A DNA stretch of 5,005 nt from DATFPQ01 sp035264765 (GTDB lineage: Bacteria; Actinomycetota; Actinomycetes; Actinomycetales; Angustibacteraceae): positions 1 through 5,005 of the forward strand of contig DATFPQ010000094.1 in the NCBI GenBank assembly GCA_035264765.1. Reading direction: 5' to 3'. The notes beneath the pieces are model-generated. The model ran no database searches. It was given only the letters and a program-made list of their open reading frames with translations, and was not told the DNA's origin. Position numbers and translations under genes: made by a program. Below are positions 1-5,005 of the stretch, one piece after another; position 1 is the stretch's first letter; the number at the start of each line of letters is the position of its first letter.

Positions 1-776
1 CCGGGGCCCAGGCCAAGCCGACGGGTGGCCACGAGCGGGAGGAGGGCCCACAGCGCCGTGGCGGGGAGCACGAAGGTGCCGCACCGGAACAGGATCCGGC
101 GCACCACCGGCGACCAGCGCACGTACCGCCCGCCGGCCCGCAGCGCCGGGAGGAACCGCTCCGGGACGCCGCCGTCCGGGTCGTCCTTCGGCCGCCACAG
201 CGCTAGCACCGCGGCGTACGCCATGAACGACAACGTGTTCACGGCGAAAACGGCCGTGACCCCGAGCCGCGCCACCATCAGCCCGGCGAGCGCGGGCCCG
301 ACCGCACGGGCCAGGTTGACGTTGACCGAGCCCAGCGCGGCGGCGGCACCGAGCTGGGACCTCGGCACCAGCTCCGGCGTCAGTGCCGCGAACGCGGGCC
401 CGGAGAGGGCGGCACCCGCTCCCAGCGCGAAGGTGAAGACCAGCAGCAGGGCCGGCCCCAGCTCGCCGAAGGCCGACAGCACGGTGAGGGCGGCGCCCAC
501 CGCCGCCTGGAACAGCTGGACGGCCAGCAGCAGCCGCCGCCGGTCGAAGTTGTCCGCGAGGACGCCGGACGGCAGCGCTAGCAGGACCACCGGCAGGGCG
601 CTCGCCGTCTGCACCAGCGAGACCAGCGTGGAGGCGTTGGGATCGCCGACGAGCAGCCACTGGGCCCCGACCGTCTGCATCCAGGTGCCGAGGTTGCTGA
701 CCAGCACCGCGAGCCACAGCGCACGGAAGACCCGTGACGCCAGCGGGGCCCACGGTGAGCCGACCTGCTCCACCAC
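1..776 (-). CDS. MFS transporter, MFS_3/EntS-like exporter family (3' end outside window)
   Basis: Probable inner-membrane, proton-driven exporter of small molecules; substrate unknown. My minus-strand translation gives 258 residues before the left edge, about 60% of a roughly 400-residue family member. Seen: a short polar N-terminus; TM1 with NLGTWMQTVGAQWL (residues 28-41), typical of MFS_3; TM2 about 49-73; the cytoplasmic motif A between TM2 and TM3 as PSGVLADNFDRRRLL (69-83); TM3 and TM4 about 84-130; a TM5 motif ARAVGPALAG (156-165); TM6 about 173-193; a charged central loop (195-227); and the start of TM7 (228-250). The start is GTG at 774-776 because AGGAGGG lies 10 bases upstream; the next codon is also GTG (771-773), but its spacing is worse. 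There is no in-frame ATG nearby. It lies 80 bp after acs on the same strand, so it may be read from the acs transcript. The family includes EntS and multidrug or macrolide exporters, so no specific substrate is assigned. Confidence 0.88.
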   Translation of the reverse strand, partial: MVEQVGSPWAPLASRVFRALWLAVLVSNLGTWMQTVGAQWLLVGDPNASTLVSLVQTASALPVVLLALPSGVLADNFDRRRLLLAVQLFQAAVGAALTVLSAFGELGPALLLVFTFALGAGAALSGPAFAALTPELVPRSQLGAAAALGSVNVNLARAVGPALAGLMVARLGVTAVFAVNTLSFMAYAAVLALWRPKDDPDGGVPERFLPALRAGGRYVRWSPVVRRILFRCGTFVLPATALWALLPLVATRRLGLGP

Positions 777-786
777 GCCAGCCGGT

Positions 787-793
787 CCCTCCT
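787..793 (-). promoter_or_regulatory. Ribosome binding site of the MFS gene
   Basis: The minus strand reads AGGAGGG, a near-perfect Shine-Dalgarno sequence, ending 10 bases before the GTG at 774-776. It decides the start of the MFS gene, which has no ATG candidate near its N-terminus, and favours the first of two adjacent GTG codons. Confidence 0.7.
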
Positions 794-813
794 GGCCACG
801 CGCGGTAGGCCGG

Positions 814-846
814 CCACCGCAGATGTACCCCCGACCCCGGCGGTGG
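814..846 (-). terminator. Weak stem-loop between acs and the MFS gene
   Basis: CCACCGC (814-820) and GCGGTGG (840-846) form a perfect 7-bp GC-only stem around a 19-base loop. The stem can be extended by two more G-C pairs (812-813 with 849-850) across an AA bulge. It begins just after the acs stop codon in the direction of transcription. There is no T-run behind it and the loop is large, so it could be a leaky terminator, a processing site or chance in GC-rich DNA. Pairing is seen; function is inference. Confidence 0.22.
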
Positions 847-856
847 AACCCCGGGC

Positions 857-2830
<1,974 letters not shown>

Positions 2831-2836
2831 GGTCCG

Positions 2837-2842
2837 TTCCTT
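2837..2842 (-). promoter_or_regulatory. Ribosome binding site of acs
   Basis: The minus strand reads AAGGAA, ending six bases before the acs ATG (seven from the core AGGA). Together with the in-frame stop at 2864-2866, it fixes the acs start. Confidence 0.6.
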
Positions 2843-2867
2843 CGGTTCGACGTCGTCGTCCGGTCAG

Positions 2868-2873
2868 ACCCTA
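2868..2873 (-). promoter_or_regulatory. Candidate -10 element of an acs promoter
   Basis: The minus strand reads TAGGGT, which fits the TAnnnT pattern common in actinobacterial housekeeping promoters. It lies 37 bases upstream of the acs ATG and would give a leader of about 30 bases that retains the Shine-Dalgarno sequence. The best -35 candidate is CTGTCG at 2892-2897 (18-bp spacer), matching only three of six TTGACA positions, so the promoter would be weak or activator-dependent. I saw no clear CRP or RamB palindrome nearby. A promoter is expected because the preceding unit appears to be terminated at 2969-3025, but its exact position is inference. Confidence 0.32.
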
Positions 2874-2968
2874 GCCAGCGGCTCGCGGTGACGACAGTGC
2901 GGCCAGGCTGGTGCCGCGTCGAGCGGGTGGCGACGCGCGACGGACGGTCCGCGACACCACACCCTTGC

Positions 2969-3025
2969 GCGCGAGAAGCCGGTGGCTCCGGCCCTTCCGG
3001 GCTCGGACCCACCGGCTTCTCGCGC
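2969..3025 (-). terminator. Strong T-less hairpin terminator after the symporter gene
   Basis: A perfect 17-bp inverted repeat pairs 2969-2985 with 3009-3025. After one C-C mismatch (2986/3008) an inner stem continues: 2987-2990 pair with 3004-3007, T3003 bulges, and 2991-2994 pair with 2999-3002. The loop is four bases (2995-2998), GGAA in the minus-strand RNA, which fits the stable GNRA tetraloop class. The total is about 25 base pairs, starting 16 bases after the symporter stop codon. No T-run follows on the minus strand, so it fits the I-shaped (stem-only) terminators proposed for actinomycetes. The hairpin is plain in the sequence; termination, or alternatively 3'-end protection of the symporter mRNA, is inferred. 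Confidence 0.82.
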
Positions 3026-3041
3026 CCGAACAGGTGCAGCG

Positions 3042-4685
3042 CTAGTGCGCCAGCGCCTTCTCCGCTCCGGCGCCGGTGAGCGAGCGCACCTCCATCTCGG
3101 CGAACTTCTCCCGGCTCGAGCGCTCCTTGCTCGTCACGGTCCCGAGCCAGCCGAGCACGAAGGCCAGCGGGATGGAGACGATGCCGGGGTTGTCGAGCGG
3201 GAACCAATGGAAGTCGATCGAAGGGTCGGTGATCATCGACAGGTTCTTCGCCGGGTTGGTCGGGTCCGGCTTGCCGGACACCACGGGGGAGAACGCGATC
3301 AGGGTGATCGCCGTGATGAGGCCGCCGTACATGCTCCAGAGCGCGCCGCGGGTGTTGAACCGCTTCCAGAACAGCGAGTACAGGATCGTCGGCAGGTTGG
3401 CGCTGGCCGCGATGGCGAAGGCCAGCGCGACCAGGAACGCGATGTTCTGGCCGTTGGCGAAGATGCCGCCGACGATGGCCACCGCCCCGATCACCAGCGT
3501 GGTCATCCGGGCCACCCGGACCTCGCCGTCGGGGTTCACCTCGCCGTGCTTGATCACGTTGGCGTAGACGTCGTGCGCGAAGGATGCGCTCGCCGTGATG
3601 GTCAGCCCGGCGACCACCGCAAGGATCGTGGCGAAGGCGACGGCAGAGATGACGCCGAGGAGCAGCGTCCCGCCCAGCTCGAAGGCCAGCAGCGGCGCCG
3701 CCGAGTTCACCTTGCCGGGCGCCGCGTTGATCGCCTCGGGACCCACCAGGGCGCCGGCGCCGTAGCCCAGCACGAGGGTGAACAGGTAGAAGATCCCGAT
3801 GATCCAGATCGCCCACACGACGCTGCGGCGGGCCTCCTTGGCCGAGGGAACCGTGTAGAAGCGCATCAGGACGTGTGGCAGGCCGGCGGTGCCGAGCACC
3901 AGCGCGAGGGACAGCGACAGGAAGTCCAGCTTGCTGATCTCGGTCTTGCCGTACTGAAGGCCCGGGCCGAGCAGGGCGTCGCCCTTGGGGCTGTTCGCGG
4001 CGGCCGCGCCCAGCAGCTCGGACAGGTTGAACCCGTACTTCCCGAGCACCATGAGCGTCATCAGCCCGGCGCCCACGACCAGAAGCACGGCCTTGATGAT
4101 CTGCACCCAGGTCGTGCCCTTCATCCCGCCGATGAGCACGTACAGCACCATCAGGATTCCGACGACGGCGATGACCAGGCTCTGGCCGGCCTTGCCGTTG
4201 ACGCCGAGCAGGAGCGCCACGAGGCCGCCGGCACCGGCCATCTGCGCCAGCAGGTAGAAGAAGCTGACGACGAGCGTGGAGATGGCCGCCGCGGTGCGGA
4301 CCGGGCGCTGACGCAGCCGGAAGCTCAGGACGTCCGCCATCGTGAAGCGGCCGGTGTTGCGGAGCAGCTCGGCGACGAGGAGCAGCGCCACGAGCCAGGC
4401 CACCAGGAAGCCGATCGAGTACAGGAACCCGTCGTAGCCGTTGATCGCGATCGCCCCGGCGATGCCGAGGAAGCTGGCCGCCGACAGGTAGTCGCCCGAG
4501 ATCGCGATGCCGTTCTGCGGGCCGGTGAACGACCGTCCGCCCGCGTAGTAGTCCGCCGCCGTGGTGTTGTTGCGCGAGGCGCGGAAGACGATCGCGAGGG
4601 TCACCAGGACGAACCCGATGAAGATCGCGATGTTGACCGCGGGGCTGCCGACCGTCTCGGCCGCCAGGGTCGTGGCCGGGTTCAT
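3042..4685 (-). CDS. actP: Cation:acetate symporter, sodium:solute symporter family (ActP/MctC-like)
   Basis: Integral membrane carrier predicted to import acetate, and possibly propionate or pyruvate as for corynebacterial MctC, coupled to a cation gradient. The 547 residues match family length (about 550). Seen: about 13 hydrophobic segments, the first at 16-34; the early family motif DYYAGGRSF (45-53); SGDYLSAASFLG (63-74) in the second core helix; a Gly-rich stretch LLAQMAGAGGLVALLLG (145-161); the SSF signature GTAGLPHVLMRFYTVPSAKE (265-284); AVVAGLTITASASFAHDVY (356-374), where Ser/Thr residues of the cation-site helix are expected; and a polar cytoplasmic tail (520-547). The ATG (4683-4685) overlaps the stop of the upstream DUF485 gene in an ATGA junction, and GGAGGG (4691-4696) sits five bases before it inside that gene, so translation is probably coupled. 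No cleavable signal peptide is evident, unlike the longer N-terminus of E. coli ActP. Counter-ion and exact substrate range cannot be read from the sequence; family and probable role are secure. Confidence 0.95.
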   Translation of the reverse strand: MNPATTLAAETVGSPAVNIAIFIGFVLVTLAIVFRASRNNTTAADYYAGGRSFTGPQNGIAISGDYLSAASFLGIAGAIAINGYDGFLYSIGFLVAWLVALLLVAELLRNTGRFTMADVLSFRLRQRPVRTAAAISTLVVSFFYLLAQMAGAGGLVALLLGVNGKAGQSLVIAVVGILMVLYVLIGGMKGTTWVQIIKAVLLVVGAGLMTLMVLGKYGFNLSELLGAAAANSPKGDALLGPGLQYGKTEISKLDFLSLSLALVLGTAGLPHVLMRFYTVPSAKEARRSVVWAIWIIGIFYLFTLVLGYGAGALVGPEAINAAPGKVNSAAPLLAFELGGTLLLGVISAVAFATILAVVAGLTITASASFAHDVYANVIKHGEVNPDGEVRVARMTTLVIGAVAIVGGIFANGQNIAFLVALAFAIAASANLPTILYSLFWKRFNTRGALWSMYGGLITAITLIAFSPVVSGKPDPTNPAKNLSMITDPSIDFHWFPLDNPGIVSIPLAFVLGWLGTVTSKERSSREKFAEMEVRSLTGAGAEKALAH

Positions 4686-5005
4686 CGGTGCCCTCCGTCG
4701 GGGTTGTGGCCGGGGTGGGCGAGCACACGCTCGGCGAGCTCGGCGGCGGCCGGGTCGAAGCTCCGGTCGGCCCAGCGGGCGTAGGTCATCGTGATGGCGA
4801 ACGTCGACACGAACTGCCCCAGACCGAGCACCAGCCCGGTGGTGATGTTGCCGAACAGCTTGTGCGCCATGAAGTCGGGCGCGTACGACGAGAGCAGGAC
4901 GTAGACGAAGTACCAGACCAGGAAGAGGCCGGTCATGGGGAACACGAAGCGCCGGAAGCGCGAGCGCAGCTCGGCGAACTCGGGGGTGTCCTGGATGCTC
5001 GTGTA
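4682..5005 (-). CDS. DUF485 small membrane protein, partner of the acetate symporter (5' end outside window)
   Basis: Small inner-membrane protein of the DUF485 (YjcH) family, almost always encoded just before an ActP/MctC-type symporter; its biochemical role is not settled. The frame is open to the right edge and gives 107 residues. It opens with the family N-terminal region YTSIQDTPEFAELRSRFRRF (in-window 1-20), which aligns with the same region of E. coli YjcH. Then come TM1 (about 21-40, containing WYFVYVLL), a short loop with YAPDFM (41-46), TM2 (about 54-76) and a charged tail ending GHNPDGGHR. The GTG at 4943-4945 is an internal codon, not the start, because conserved sequence continues upstream; YjcH is 104 residues, so probably only the first few to about 20 residues are missing. 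The TGA stop (4682-4684) overlaps the symporter ATG by four bases. It resembles E. coli yjcH and corynebacterial mctB, but I withhold a symbol because actinobacterial naming varies. Confidence 0.9.
   Translation of the reverse strand, partial: YTSIQDTPEFAELRSRFRRFVFPMTGLFLVWYFVYVLLSSYAPDFMAHKLFGNITTGLVLGLGQFVSTFAITMTYARWADRSFDPAAAELAERVLAHPGHNPDGGHR
4691..4696 (-). promoter_or_regulatory. Ribosome binding site of the symporter, inside the DUF485 gene
   Basis: The minus strand reads GGAGGG, five bases before the symporter ATG and within the last codons of the DUF485 gene. With the ATGA overlap it supports coupled translation of the two proteins and fixes the symporter start. Confidence 0.65.

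Larger units (their letters stand above)
2831..3041. other. Intergenic region between the symporter gene and acs
   Basis: This 211-bp stretch is the largest non-coding gap in the window. From the symporter side it holds a 16-base spacer, the strong hairpin at 2969-3025, about 95 bases (2874-2968) without any motif I can name beyond the weak -35 candidate at 2892-2897, the TAGGGT candidate -10, and the acs leader with its Shine-Dalgarno sequence. I see no tRNA, riboswitch or small ORF with a ribosome binding site in it. Confidence 0.6.

Noticed and set aside
198..583. Repeated 11-mer CAGCGCTAGCA at 198-208 and 573-583, with a 9-base version at 3037-3045
   Set aside because: The first two encode similar Leu-Ala-Leu stretches in membrane helices, and the third overlaps the symporter stop codon. 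There is no regular spacing, so coincidence and amino-acid bias explain it.
578..817. Minus-strand 79-codon frame at the start of the MFS gene
   Set aside because: It is a different frame from the MFS protein, with Arg/Ser/Cys/Trp-rich composition. The real frame starts at 776 behind AGGAGGG.
2848..2855. Palindrome CGACGTCG in the acs leader
   Set aside because: An 8-bp palindrome in GC-rich DNA beside a GAC-repeat-like stretch is expected by chance and matches no operator I can name.
2982..4784. Plus-strand open frame of 600 codons antisense to the symporter
   Set aside because: It is full of Arg, Asp, Glu, Gln and His typical of the reverse complement of a hydrophobic GC-rich gene, has no family motif, and runs across two real genes and a terminator.
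4682..4945. Start of the DUF485 gene at the GTG at 4945
   Set aside because: Conserved DUF485 residues (YTSIQDTPEF and following) continue upstream in frame to the window edge, so the true start is outside.

Overview
This window is from a high-GC bacterium, almost certainly an actinomycete. The support is strong GC bias with G/C third positions, a GTG start, a DUF485 protein paired with an MctC/ActP-type symporter, and a terminator with no T-run. Candidate orders are Geodermatophilales, Pseudonocardiales or Micromonosporales, but the genus cannot be fixed from the sequence alone. All four genes lie on the minus strand, so transcription runs from the right edge to the left edge.

In transcription order, the window opens inside a small two-helix DUF485 membrane protein (4682-5005, start outside the window). 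It overlaps by four bases (ATGA) the gene for an ActP/MctC-type cation:acetate symporter (3042-4685). A strong hairpin, about 25 bp of stem with a four-base loop (2969-3025), lies 16 bases after the symporter stop and is the likely terminator of that unit. A 211-bp intergenic region (2831-3041) holds this hairpin and a candidate -10 element (TAGGGT). Next comes full-length AMP-forming acetyl-CoA synthetase acs (857-2830). After an 80-bp gap comes a major facilitator superfamily transporter of the MFS_3/EntS-like exporter type (1-776), cut off by the left edge.

The first three genes form a standard acetate-assimilation module: the symporter, with its DUF485 partner, brings in acetate or related short monocarboxylates, and Acs activates acetate to acetyl-CoA with ATP and CoA. 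The MFS gene is downstream on the same strand and could be co-transcribed with acs, but nothing in its sequence ties it to acetate. All four reading frames are intact within the window, with no mobile elements, RNA genes, CRISPR arrays or tandem repeats that I can support.

I looked for an undescribed system and found none. This is an ordinary metabolic region; the points worth a second look are regulatory (the hairpin, the acs leader, the acs-MFS junction) and the still poorly defined role of the DUF485 partner.
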